From positions 1-9,641 of the forward strand of contig JAEXJU010000156.1 of NCBI GenBank assembly GCA_023448955.1: 9,641 nt of DNA, read 5' to 3'. Under the pieces are notes generated by a model. It searched no databases. It was given only the letters and a program-made list of their open reading frames with translations, and had not been told where the DNA came from. The stretch comes from Bacteroidota bacterium (GTDB taxonomy: Bacteria > Bacteroidota > Bacteroidia > Flavobacteriales > Weeksellaceae). Position numbers and translations under genes: made by a program. Shown piece by piece: positions 1 to 5,940 of this stretch; positions within the stretch are counted from its first letter, which is position 1; every line of letters starts with the position of its first letter.

Positions 1-911
1 AAGCAAGACTGTTAATCAAACAAAAGATGAATAACAATGACGCCGACATTCATTTTGTAAGCGGTGGAACACAGGCTAACTTGCTTGTTATTTCTTCTAT
101 TCTCAGGCCACACGAAAGCGTTATTTCTGCGGAAACAGGTCATATTTTCACCAATGAAACCGGCGCAATCGAAGCTACAGGACATAAAGTTCACGGATTG
201 GCAACTTCGGATGGAAAACTAAAACCAGAACATATTCAGTCCGTTTTGGATTTGCATACCAATAAACCACATCAAGTCAAACAAAAATTGGTTTACATCT
301 CCAATTCTACCGAAATAGGAACCATTTACAATAAAAAGGAATTACAGGAACTGTCTGAATTTTGTAAAACCAATGATCTGTATCTTTTTATGGACGGTGC
401 AAGATTGGGACAAGCTCTGACTTCAGAAATCAATGATTTGACTTTGGAAGATATTGCCAACTTGACCGACGTTTTTTACCTCGGAGGCACAAAGAACGGA
501 GCACTTCTGGGCGAAGCAATTATCATTACCAATAAAAAACTCAAAGAAGAATTTGGATTTCATATCAAACAAAAGGGAGCGATGCTGGCAAAAGGAAGAT
601 TGCTGGGCATTCAGTTTTCGGAACTGATGAAAAATGAACTGTATTTTGACCTGGCAAAACATTCTAATATCCAGGCAATGAAAATCAAATTGGCATTTGA
701 GAAGAAAGGTTTTCAGTTCTTGTCAGAAACATTCACCAATCAAATTTTCCCGATTCTCAGCAACACTCAAATCGAAAAACTATCCGAAAATTTTGATTTC
801 TATATCTGGAAAAAAGTGGACGAAGAACGTTCTGCTATTCGAATCATTACATCCTGGGCAACGCCGGATCAAATCGTAGATGATTTTATAATTAATATTA
901 ATCAGCTGTAA
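1..911 (+). CDS. PLP-dependent threonine aldolase / beta-eliminating lyase family protein, 5' end outside the window
   Basis: This is a fold-type I PLP enzyme of the low-specificity threonine aldolase (Beta_elim_lyase) family. Members typically cleave L-threonine or allo-threonine to glycine and acetaldehyde in the cytoplasm. The frame is open to the left edge (codons from base 3), and the first visible ATG at 27 is directly followed by sequence matching the middle of the family N-terminal region (VSGGTQAN, the PLP-phosphate-binding turn). The true start is therefore upstream, with roughly 40-50 residues missing. Counting from the ATG at 27, GHIFTNETGA carries the His/Glu of the active site. 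YLFMDGARLG holds the Asp (D123) that pairs with the pyridine nitrogen. GGTKNG holds the Schiff-base lysine (K156). The C-terminal small domain is complete and ends in a normal TAA. Exact substrate is uncertain: this family also includes other beta-eliminating or aldol-cleaving enzymes. No clear terminator follows it. Confidence 0.85.
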   Translation, partial: ARLLIKQKMNNNDADIHFVSGGTQANLLVISSILRPHESVISAETGHIFTNETGAIEATGHKVHGLATSDGKLKPEHIQSVLDLHTNKPHQVKQKLVYISNSTEIGTIYNKKELQELSEFCKTNDLYLFMDGARLGQALTSEINDLTLEDIANLTDVFYLGGTKNGALLGEAIIITNKKLKEEFGFHIKQKGAMLAKGRLLGIQFSELMKNELYFDLAKHSNIQAMKIKLAFEKKGFQFLSETFTNQIFPILSNTQIEKLSENFDFYIWKKVDEERSAIRIITSWATPDQIVDDFIININQL

Positions 912-980
912 CTATTATTTTCTTTTGAATCCAGCATTAATCAATACTTAGCTTCCGGAAAAACCTAATTTTATGAAAGT

Positions 981-2531
981 ATGAAACCTGTTTTACTCTT
1001 TCTTTTATTGTTTATTGTATTTTCCTGCAATTCTGTAAGGAAAAACAATTTATTTCTGGAAAAGAAAATACCAGCTTATGAATTAAAAAAAGATGTCGAT
1101 TTTACATACAAAAAGCTTAAAAGATTTCATCCTAATCTTTATTGGTACATTTCCAAGCCGCAGCTGGACCAAAAATTTGACAGCCTGAAACAAAGCATCA
1201 ACGAACCACTAACTCCTAATCAGTTTTACCTGAAATTATCACCTGTAATTGCAAGCATTAATGAAGGACATCTCCGGCTGAGAGCATTGCCAAGACAATA
1301 TTCAAAATCTGAGCAAAAAGAATTAAAGACAAAAAAACCGCTTTTTGCAATGATGGACTATAAAATTATTGACAACAGAATGTTTGTGACCGATAACAAA
1401 CAAAATGTTGAAAATATAAAACCCGGAACAGAAATTCTTAAAATCAACAACGACAATATTTCTGACCTTACGGAAAGGTACAGAAAACTTTTCAGCTCAG
1501 ACGGACACAATAGAACTTTTCAGAAATATTTCATAAATCTTACATTTTTCAATTACTATACTCTGGAAAACGGTTATCTGGACAGTGCAAAACTGCTTAC
1601 CAAACTGGATAATAAAGTATCTGAGATCGTGATAAGGAGACAGAAAAAAACGGATCAGGAACTTACAAAGGATAAAATACAGCCAAAAGTGACCACTTTC
1701 CAGAAAATACGGGATTATGATCTTGACTCCAAAAGCTATAACAGAAGTCTGAAATTCTTAACAAATGACAGCAGCATTGCCTATATTAAAATAAAAACAT
1801 TTTCTGCAACACTTTCCAAAGCATTTTATTCAGAATCATTTTCTAAAATAAGAAAAGCAGGTTCGGCATATCTTATTCTGGATATCAGGGATAATCTTGG
1901 CGGGTCGCTTTCCGAGATCAACACACTGTATTCTTACCTCTCAGATAAAAAATTCACTTTGATAAAAGTTCCGGAAATGACTTCCAAAACATCCGGAATG
2001 CACCAGAATTATTTCAGAGGACAAACTGTTTTTTCATCCATTTTTATGGCAATTGGCTACCCTTTTTTTCTGGCTGGGAATTATCTTATGTCATCTAAAA
2101 AAGAGCAGCATTATTATTTCAGAGAATTTGTATCTAGACCAACAAGACCAAAAGCAAATGCTTTCAAAGGAAAAATCTATGTATTGGTGAATGGTGCCAG
2201 CTTTTCTGCATCGTCAATCATTTCCGCAAAATTAAAATATGAAAAAAGAGCCGTCATTGTAGGCGAAGAAACCGGCGGTGCCAATGATGGAACAGTTTCA
2301 GGTGTGAATAATACAGTAACGTTACCTAACTCAAAATTAACGTTACCGATCGGGCTGTTCCTTATACGTCCCAATATTGAGTTTGAAAATAAAGGACTGG
2401 GTGTTATTCCCAATTTTTCTGTTGATCCTGACTTTGCTAACATCAGATCTTCAGAAGATAAGATTCTTAAATGGGTTTTAGATGATATTGATTTCAGAAA
2501 ATCTGTTACCGAAAAAATGAATAATCCGTAA
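981..2531 (+). CDS. S41-family serine protease lipoprotein (C-terminal-processing-peptidase/tricorn-like)
   Basis: The product is a 516-residue envelope protein. The N-terminus is a lipoprotein signal, MKPVLLFLLLFIVFSC, with the lipidated Cys at 16. The following residues (NSVRKNN) lack an acidic surface-export signal, so it probably faces the periplasm. Residues about 30-110 form the S41 helical N-terminal region and contain INEGHLRL, whose H97 matches the catalytic His of Ser-His type S41 enzymes. A PDZ-like stretch follows (about 120-175). The protease core has ILDIRDNLGG near residue 300, NGASFSASS with the likely nucleophile S409, and GEETGGAND with E429/E430. The Lys found about 25 residues after Ser in CtpA/Tsp enzymes is replaced by Ala here (A434), so a tricorn/IRBP-like mechanism fits better. 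A hydrophobic insert (about 350-372) precedes the nucleophile. The ATG at 981 starts the signal peptide directly. Substrate is unknown. The stop lies 2 bp from the stop of the facing gene. Confidence 0.88.
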   Translation: MKPVLLFLLLFIVFSCNSVRKNNLFLEKKIPAYELKKDVDFTYKKLKRFHPNLYWYISKPQLDQKFDSLKQSINEPLTPNQFYLKLSPVIASINEGHLRLRALPRQYSKSEQKELKTKKPLFAMMDYKIIDNRMFVTDNKQNVENIKPGTEILKINNDNISDLTERYRKLFSSDGHNRTFQKYFINLTFFNYYTLENGYLDSAKLLTKLDNKVSEIVIRRQKKTDQELTKDKIQPKVTTFQKIRDYDLDSKSYNRSLKFLTNDSSIAYIKIKTFSATLSKAFYSESFSKIRKAGSAYLILDIRDNLGGSLSEINTLYSYLSDKKFTLIKVPEMTSKTSGMHQNYFRGQTVFSSIFMAIGYPFFLAGNYLMSSKKEQHYYFREFVSRPTRPKANAFKGKIYVLVNGASFSASSIISAKLKYEKRAVIVGEETGGANDGTVSGVNNTVTLPNSKLTLPIGLFLIRPNIEFENKGLGVIPNFSVDPDFANIRSSEDKILKWVLDDIDFRKSVTEKMNNP

Positions 2532-2533
2532 AA

Positions 2534-3433
2534 TTATAAAACATCGGAAAGAGCTTCTTCCAGTGTTCTGTATGCAAACTTGAAACCTGCATTTTCTATT
2601 TTATCAGCAGAAATACGGCTTCCTTCCAAAGCAATCACGGACATCTCACCAAGCATTGTTTTTATTACAAATTTTGGAATATTCGGTAAAATAATTCTTT
2701 TCCCGAGGTGTGAAGCTATTTTTTTTGTTAAAATCTCATTGTTTACATATTCCGGTGCAGAAGCGTTATAAGCGCCATTCATTGAAACATCTTCTACGGC
2801 TTTTATATACATATTAACAAGATCATCAATATGAATCCATGGAAAATACTGCTTGCCGTTTCCTAGAACTGCTCCTATATTATAATCCACAGGCTTTCTT
2901 AGAACTTCCAAAGCACCACCTTTTTCCGAAAGTACAGTGGCCGTGCGCAAACGCACTACTCTACTGCCAAGATTCTGAAACTGAATCGCTTTCATTTCCC
3001 AGTCTGTACATACATTGCCTAAGAAATCTTCACCGGGAATATCGTTCTCTGAAAAGATATGATCTGATGTAATTTGTCCGTAAAATCCGACTGCAGATGA
3101 TGAAATGACAGCTTCCGGATGAATATTTTTTACCTTCATCTGATCAAAGATAAATTGAGCAGAATCTATTCTACTGGCATAAATCTCTTTTTTGTAGGAA
3201 TCTGTCCACCTGTTGCTAATGGATGCACCAGCAAGATGAATAAAAATATATGTTTGTTCCAAAGCACCTTCCTCCAGAAATTTATTTTTATAATCCCAGA
3301 GATAGGTTTTAAAATTAGTCTTTTCCTTTTTAGACCGCACTAAGATCTCTACCCTATAGCCACGTTCGTATAGTTTTTGAGACAGTTTTTTTCCAACAAG
3401 TCCAGTTGCTCCACTGATAAGAATTTTTTTCAT
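2534..3433 (-). CDS. TIGR01777-family NAD(P)-dependent epimerase (YfcH/SDR39U1-like)
   Basis: This is an extended short-chain-dehydrogenase-like protein, cytoplasmic, with no established substrate for the family. MKKILISGATGLVG at the N-terminus is the Rossmann dinucleotide-binding motif. HLAGASISNRW is the typical second motif. SSSAVGFYG follows, then DFLGNVCTDWEMKA, where the family has Trp-Glu rather than the classical YxxxK of SDR enzymes. GNGKQYFPWIHIDDLV is the family signature in the C-terminal half. I place the start at 3433 because homologues begin MKKILI(T/S)GATG. An in-frame ATG five codons earlier (3448, MKSET) is possible and gives 304 instead of 299 residues. Both have A-rich leaders. 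The gene lies 60-75 bp downstream of the CvfB-like gene on the same strand, with no -7 box between, so co-transcription is likely. Its stop lies 2 bp from that of the opposing protease gene. Confidence 0.88.
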   Translation of the reverse strand: MKKILISGATGLVGKKLSQKLYERGYRVEILVRSKKEKTNFKTYLWDYKNKFLEEGALEQTYIFIHLAGASISNRWTDSYKKEIYASRIDSAQFIFDQMKVKNIHPEAVISSSAVGFYGQITSDHIFSENDIPGEDFLGNVCTDWEMKAIQFQNLGSRVVRLRTATVLSEKGGALEVLRKPVDYNIGAVLGNGKQYFPWIHIDDLVNMYIKAVEDVSMNGAYNASAPEYVNNEILTKKIASHLGKRIILPNIPKFVIKTMLGEMSVIALEGSRISADKIENAGFKFAYRTLEEALSDVL

Positions 3434-3508
3434 CGTTTCAGATTTCATTTTTCAAATTCAAAAACGATTCCAACACGACATCAGAAAAGGTGATATTTTG
3501 CATAGATA

Positions 3509-4333
3509 TTAGAGCAATCTGATTCTGTCTTCCAGAATTTCGATAACTTTATCTTTATAAAGACTTCCGATAGCTTTTTTGAAATTCTTTTTACTCATCT
3601 GCAATTCATCCTTAATCTCATCTGGAGAAGATTTATCGGAAAGATAAAGCAAACCGTAACTGTCATTAAGCTTATCTATGATTTTTTGTTTGAACTCATC
3701 TACATTTTCAAAACCTTCCGGCTGCAGCGTGACATCTATTTTACCATCTTCCCGAATGGCTTTGATATATCCGGACTCTTCGGAAAGTGGATAAAGTTTT
3801 TTAAAAATATCTGATGTATAGATCAACCCGATGTATTTTTTATCAATAACAACATTCCATCCTAATTCGGATTCATTCATCAAAATAAGATCAACTTTAT
3901 CTCCTTTTTGGAAAGGTAAGTGATCATACTGCGGATTCCTTTTAAATTTTGTAGTTCCTGTAATAAGCCCGCTCGCTTCATCTATATAAACATAGACAAG
4001 ATAACGTTTGCCTTCTACAATTTTAGACTTCTGCTGCTTGTATGGAATAAAAAGATCCTTGATAATTCCCCAGTCCATAAAAGCACCGCTAGGAAGACTT
4101 TGTACACAGGTCATTACAGCAAATTCGCCAATTTCGGCATTCGGTTTTTCTGTGGTAGCTTTCAGGTTTCCTTCTTCTTGATATACAAACACATCCACTT
4201 CTCGTTCTAAATCCCAAGAATCATCTGCAAAAATTTTCTGAATAAAAGCTTTTTCGCCTTCTTCATCTTTTAAAATGAATCCTGAAGAGATTTTTTCCGA
4301 TATTTTGAGTGTCTGAGTTTGTCCTGGCTTCAT
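3509..4333 (-). CDS. cvfB: CvfB-like S1-domain RNA-binding protein
   Basis: The product is a 274-residue cytoplasmic protein matching the CvfB/YitL family, which has tandem S1-type OB folds followed by a winged helix. In Staphylococcus aureus CvfB binds RNA and influences virulence-gene expression; its role in flavobacteria is unknown. An S1-like beta-barrel occupies about 5-62. A second lies at about 68-130, with the family hallmark LPSGAFMDWGIIKDLFIP. A third lies at about 143-206 (GDKVDLILMNESELGWNVVI...GLIYTSDIF). A C-terminal winged helix at about 222-274 starts SYGLLYLSDKSSPDEI and includes LQMSKKNFKKAIGSLYK. The length is normal for the family and there is one clear start at 4333. A perfect -7 box (TACTTTTG on the minus strand) lies 17 bp upstream of the start. 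The epimerase gene follows in the same direction and probably shares the transcript. Confidence 0.88.
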   Translation of the reverse strand: MKPGQTQTLKISEKISSGFILKDEEGEKAFIQKIFADDSWDLEREVDVFVYQEEGNLKATTEKPNAEIGEFAVMTCVQSLPSGAFMDWGIIKDLFIPYKQQKSKIVEGKRYLVYVYIDEASGLITGTTKFKRNPQYDHLPFQKGDKVDLILMNESELGWNVVIDKKYIGLIYTSDIFKKLYPLSEESGYIKAIREDGKIDVTLQPEGFENVDEFKQKIIDKLNDSYGLLYLSDKSSPDEIKDELQMSKKNFKKAIGSLYKDKVIEILEDRIRLL

Positions 4334-4349
4334 ACAGTTTGATTTCCTG

Positions 4350-4357
4350 CAAAAGTA
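4350..4357 (-). promoter_or_regulatory. Predicted -7 box upstream of the CvfB-like gene
   Basis: On the minus strand this reads TACTTTTG, a perfect match to the Bacteroidetes -7 consensus TAnnTTTG. It would place transcription start near 4343-4345 and give a leader of only about 10 nt before the ATG at 4333. No TTTG is found at the expected -33 distance, so this rests on the -7 box and its position alone. Confidence 0.5.
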
Positions 4358-4375
4358 GATAAACTTTTTTGGTAA

Positions 4376-4439
4376 TTGGATTTTTTACGGAAGATTCTAT
4401 CGCCAAAGCACATTTTTAAAACGTATAGAGAAAATCCAA
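4376..4439 (-). repeat. Long-loop inverted repeat in the gap upstream of the CvfB-like gene
   Basis: The 149-bp gap between the stop of the secreted-protein gene (4483) and the start of the CvfB-like gene (4333) contains a perfect 9-bp inverted repeat: TTGGATTTT at 4376-4384 and AAAATCCAA at 4431-4439, 46 nt apart. A second short pairing (TCTAT with ATAGA) nests inside on the minus strand. It sits just downstream of the secreted-protein gene, so it could be a 3' structure of that transcript. It could also be part of the upstream control region of the CvfB-like gene. There is no run of U after it, so it is not a classical terminator. Confidence 0.35.
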
Positions 4440-4482
4440 CTAATTTTTCCACGACAACATTATTTAATCTAGACATAATATT

Positions 4483-5298
4483 TTATCTTATTTTATAAAT
4501 TGATATTTCTGAAGATACTTTTCCAAAATTTGCCACGTTTCCGCCAGCAACTTTTAAACCAAAACTTAATTTTTCGCCTTTTTTTAAATTATAAATATGG
4601 TTTATAGTAGCCTGTGGCGATAAGTTTGCAAGATTCACTTTTCCGTTTTCCGTAGAAAAGGCATCAAATGTCTTTGCAGATAATACAGAAGATTCTTTAT
4701 CCGATTTGGATCTCATTATTACAATACTCGGTATTTCCAGTGTTTCTACTACCACTGATTTATCCGTAATAATATTATAATTAATCACATACAAACCAGT
4801 TTCCGGAACGATGTATTGATTACCATCCAGATATTCTGAGCCGACCTCTGTATCGAAAGAATCATCAAATTTAATTGATTGAAAGTTACTTCTGGAAACA
4901 TCTGAAGGTACAAATGAGACCGAAGATATACTTCTGGATGCAAAAGCATGAGGATCATTGAACATTTTTTTCCAGGAACCAGCAGTTTTATTCTGGTTGG
5001 AATAAGAGGCATCATATATATAATAACCGGAACTTGTCATCTGGCTGGTTCTGCCTGTGTTTTTTGTAGCCGGCTTTGTTACATATATCATTGCGCCATT
5101 CTGAGCAGGTCCGTAAAGATGATCTTTTAGCTGAAGAGAATCTGCAGAGATTCTTGGAGGTATAATCCCGTCCGGAACATTTGAGAGTGAGGACCTGTGG
5201 ACTTCAAGAGTTGCCAAAGGATTTTTAGTATTAATTCCGACCTGAGCGTGTGAGGTGGTAAATGACATAAAAAAAAGTATAACGCTCGTTTTTTTCAT
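4483..5298 (-). CDS. Secreted protein with C1q/TNF-like C-terminal region, QVGINT-type mature N-terminus
   Basis: This is an exported protein of about 271 residues and unknown function. The N-terminus MKKTSVILFFMSFTTSHA is a signal peptide, and the mature protein would begin QVGINTKNPLATLEV. That G-I-N-T-x-x-P-x-A-x-L-x-V motif is common at the start of secreted flavobacterial proteins and resembles the entry to phage-fibre-like beta structures. A middle part contains AQNGAMIYVT and SSGYYIYD, typical of the same class. The last 130 residues look like a C1q/TNF jelly roll: FDDSFDTEVGSEYLDG then YIVPETGLYVINYNI, a hydrophilic stretch, and a final strand pair (LKKGEKLSFGLKVAGG, SSEISIYKIR). I start at 5298 because this gives a clean signal peptide. 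ATGs at 5307 and 5313 in the same frame would only add MIMCL. I see no type IX secretion C-terminal domain. A role in adhesion or surface binding is a guess. It lies 127-142 bp downstream of the small lipoprotein gene on the same strand. Confidence 0.8.
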   Translation of the reverse strand: MKKTSVILFFMSFTTSHAQVGINTKNPLATLEVHRSSLSNVPDGIIPPRISADSLQLKDHLYGPAQNGAMIYVTKPATKNTGRTSQMTSSGYYIYDASYSNQNKTAGSWKKMFNDPHAFASRSISSVSFVPSDVSRSNFQSIKFDDSFDTEVGSEYLDGNQYIVPETGLYVINYNIITDKSVVVETLEIPSIVIMRSKSDKESSVLSAKTFDAFSTENGKVNLANLSPQATINHIYNLKKGEKLSFGLKVAGGNVANFGKVSSEISIYKIR

Positions 5299-5371
5299 GA
5301 GGCACATAATCATGATAATTAATCAAAACAAAAGAATAGAACAAATTATAATAAATTAATACATTCTTATA

Positions 5372-5407
5372 ATCTGCCCCAATTCATGGTTGTAAATTGA
5401 GGCAGAT
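5372..5407 (-). terminator. Hairpin after the small lipoprotein gene; possible terminator or processing site
   Basis: Arms ATCTGCCCCAATT (5372-5384) and AATTGAGGCAGAT (5395-5407) pair over 13 positions around a 10-nt loop. The single mismatch is C-A if read on the plus strand but G-U if transcribed leftward, so the stem is intact only in minus-strand RNA. It begins 34 nt beyond the stop of the lipoprotein gene, a normal position for a terminator. No U-run follows (next bases on that strand are UAUAAGAAUGU), so it may be a weak terminator, an RNA-stability element, or an attenuator limiting read-through into the secreted-protein gene. Confidence 0.55.
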
Positions 5408-5440
5408 ATTGTGTATAGAATGAATGTTATATTATATTAA

Positions 5441-5671
5441 TTACCATCTTGTTCCATCTTTTACTGGTGGATCCGGATCTACTTCTGGTTTTTGCATTGC
5501 GTTTGCACTAGCTGTAGAATCAGTTTTTACTGTGTCATTACTTTTGCTATAGTTTGTTTTCTGTTTAGGAACAGATGCTATTTCTATATCAGAAGCTGCA
5601 TCATCTTGACGACAAGAAACAAAGTTTAGAGATACTAAAGCGATTGCCAGAATTGAAACGAATTTTTTCAT
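5441..5671 (-). CDS. Small lipoprotein with surface-export-like signal and Pro/Asp-rich tail
   Basis: This is a 76-residue lipoprotein of unknown function. MKKFVSILAIALVSLNFVSC is a lipoprotein signal peptide with the lipidated Cys at 20, leaving a 57-residue mature part. The residues after the Cys, RQDDA, resemble the short acidic lipoprotein export signals (Q/K followed by two acidic residues) that send Bacteroidota lipoproteins to the cell surface. The middle (about 35-60) is Ser/Thr/Asn/Lys-rich and likely disordered. The tail is VDPDPPVKDGTRW. From memory, endings of the DPPxKxG...W kind recur in small flavobacterial lipoproteins, but I cannot verify that here. No enzymatic domain is visible. 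The start at 5671 is the only sensible one; the leader is A/T-rich with A-runs instead of a Shine-Dalgarno. A promoter-like pair lies at 5735-5764 and a hairpin at 5372-5407 follows. It is divergent from the TPR/AraC regulator gene, so it is a candidate target of that regulator. Confidence 0.78.
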   Translation of the reverse strand: MKKFVSILAIALVSLNFVSCRQDDAASDIEIASVPKQKTNYSKSNDTVKTDSTASANAMQKPEVDPDPPVKDGTRW

Positions 5672-5734
5672 ATGGGTAAATTTTTTAATTTTTTAAAGTT
5701 TACAAAAGAATGATTTTATTGTCATTTTCTGATA

Positions 5735-5764
5735 CGAAAGTATGCTCTATTTTTGTATTGCAAA
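5735..5764 (-). promoter_or_regulatory. Predicted promoter of the small lipoprotein gene
   Basis: On the minus strand, TTTG (5764-5761) is followed after 18 bp by TACTTTCG (5742-5735), one base off the Bacteroidetes -7 consensus TAnnTTTG. The expected transcription start is near 5728-5730, giving a leader of about 57 nt. The -33 TTTG is one half of the perfect palindrome at 5761-5772. Confidence 0.45.
5748..5755 (+). promoter_or_regulatory. Possible plus-strand -7 box overlapping the lipoprotein promoter
   Basis: TATTTTTG is a perfect TAnnTTTG match on the plus strand, with TTTC (5726-5729, three of four bases of TTTG) 18 bp upstream. It would start a rightward transcript near 5761 with a leader of about 180 nt before the regulator gene. 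It occupies the same DNA as the leftward lipoprotein promoter. Such a box is not rare by chance in DNA this A+T-rich. Confidence 0.3.
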
Positions 5765-5799
5765 AGCTTTTGTGGTCTCTATTCTGGAATTCCGACGTC
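5761..5799. repeat. Cluster of three perfect palindromes in the divergent regulatory region
   Basis: Three dyads lie within 39 bp: CAAAAGCTTTTG (5761-5772, 12 bp), GGAATTCC (5786-5793) and GACGTC (5794-5799). The first overlaps the -33 element of the leftward lipoprotein promoter. They lie in the 269-bp gap between the lipoprotein and the regulator genes and could be binding sites for a dimeric regulator. The two shorter ones could be chance. Confidence 0.35.
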
Positions 5800-5894
5800 C
5801 TAATTCATAAATTAACACATACATTATAAACTAATAATCAATGCTTTAAATAAATTTTAATCAGAATCTGTATCCAGTACTTTTTTTTTCTTTA

Positions 5895-5906
5895 ATGATG
5901 CATCAT
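5895..5906. promoter_or_regulatory. 12-bp perfect palindrome just upstream of the regulator gene -7 box; candidate operator
   Basis: ATGATGCATCAT is a perfect 12-bp dyad, 14 bp upstream of the TACTTTTG box at 5921-5928. That is where the -33 TTTG would be expected, and no TTTG is found there. A regulator bound at this site could replace or block -33 recognition. The link to the TPR/AraC protein is inference. Confidence 0.4.
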
Positions 5907-5920
5907 AATTTAGATTTACG

Positions 5921-5928
5921 TACTTTTG
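5921..5928 (+). promoter_or_regulatory. Predicted -7 box of the TPR/AraC regulator gene
   Basis: TACTTTTG matches the Bacteroidetes -7 consensus TAnnTTTG exactly. Transcription would start near 5933-5935, leaving only about 6-8 nt before the ATG at 5941 or about 28 nt before the ATG at 5962. No -33 TTTG is present at the proper distance. Confidence 0.5.
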
Positions 5929-5940
5929 TACTCACAAACG

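Noticed and set aside
423..662. 79-codon antisense frame inside the threonine-aldolase-like gene
   Set aside because: It lies opposite conserved PLP-enzyme sequence and has no independent start signal or domain.
973..984. Mini reading frame ATG AAA GTA TGA overlapping the protease start
   Set aside because: Three codons only; no sign of leader-peptide control. An ATGA overlap of this kind is expected by chance.
4785..5015. 76-codon minus-strand frame inside the secreted-protein gene
   Set aside because: It is an out-of-frame shadow of a gene with a signal peptide and family-like sequence. Its own translation shows no recognisable pattern.
5703..5710. TTCTTTTG (minus strand) as an alternative lipoprotein -7 box, with similar copies at 5329-5336 (minus) and 920-927 (plus)
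   Set aside because: It is one base off the important TA of the consensus and lacks a -33 partner at the right spacing. The pair at 5735-5764 fits better.
5761..5799. HindIII, EcoRI and AatII sites in a row, suggesting a cloning linker
   Set aside because: The sites are separated by ordinary A/T-rich bases, flanking genes are continuous native sequence, and no vector sequence is visible. They are better read as natural palindromes.
5881..5889. Run of nine T as a terminator for a hidden plus-strand RNA
   Set aside because: Only a three-base-pair CAG/CTG stem precedes it, and no supported plus-strand gene or RNA lies upstream in the gap.
5926..5940. TTG start adding MYSQT to the regulator
   Set aside because: The TTG is part of the TACTTTTG -7 box and would lie upstream of the predicted transcript start.
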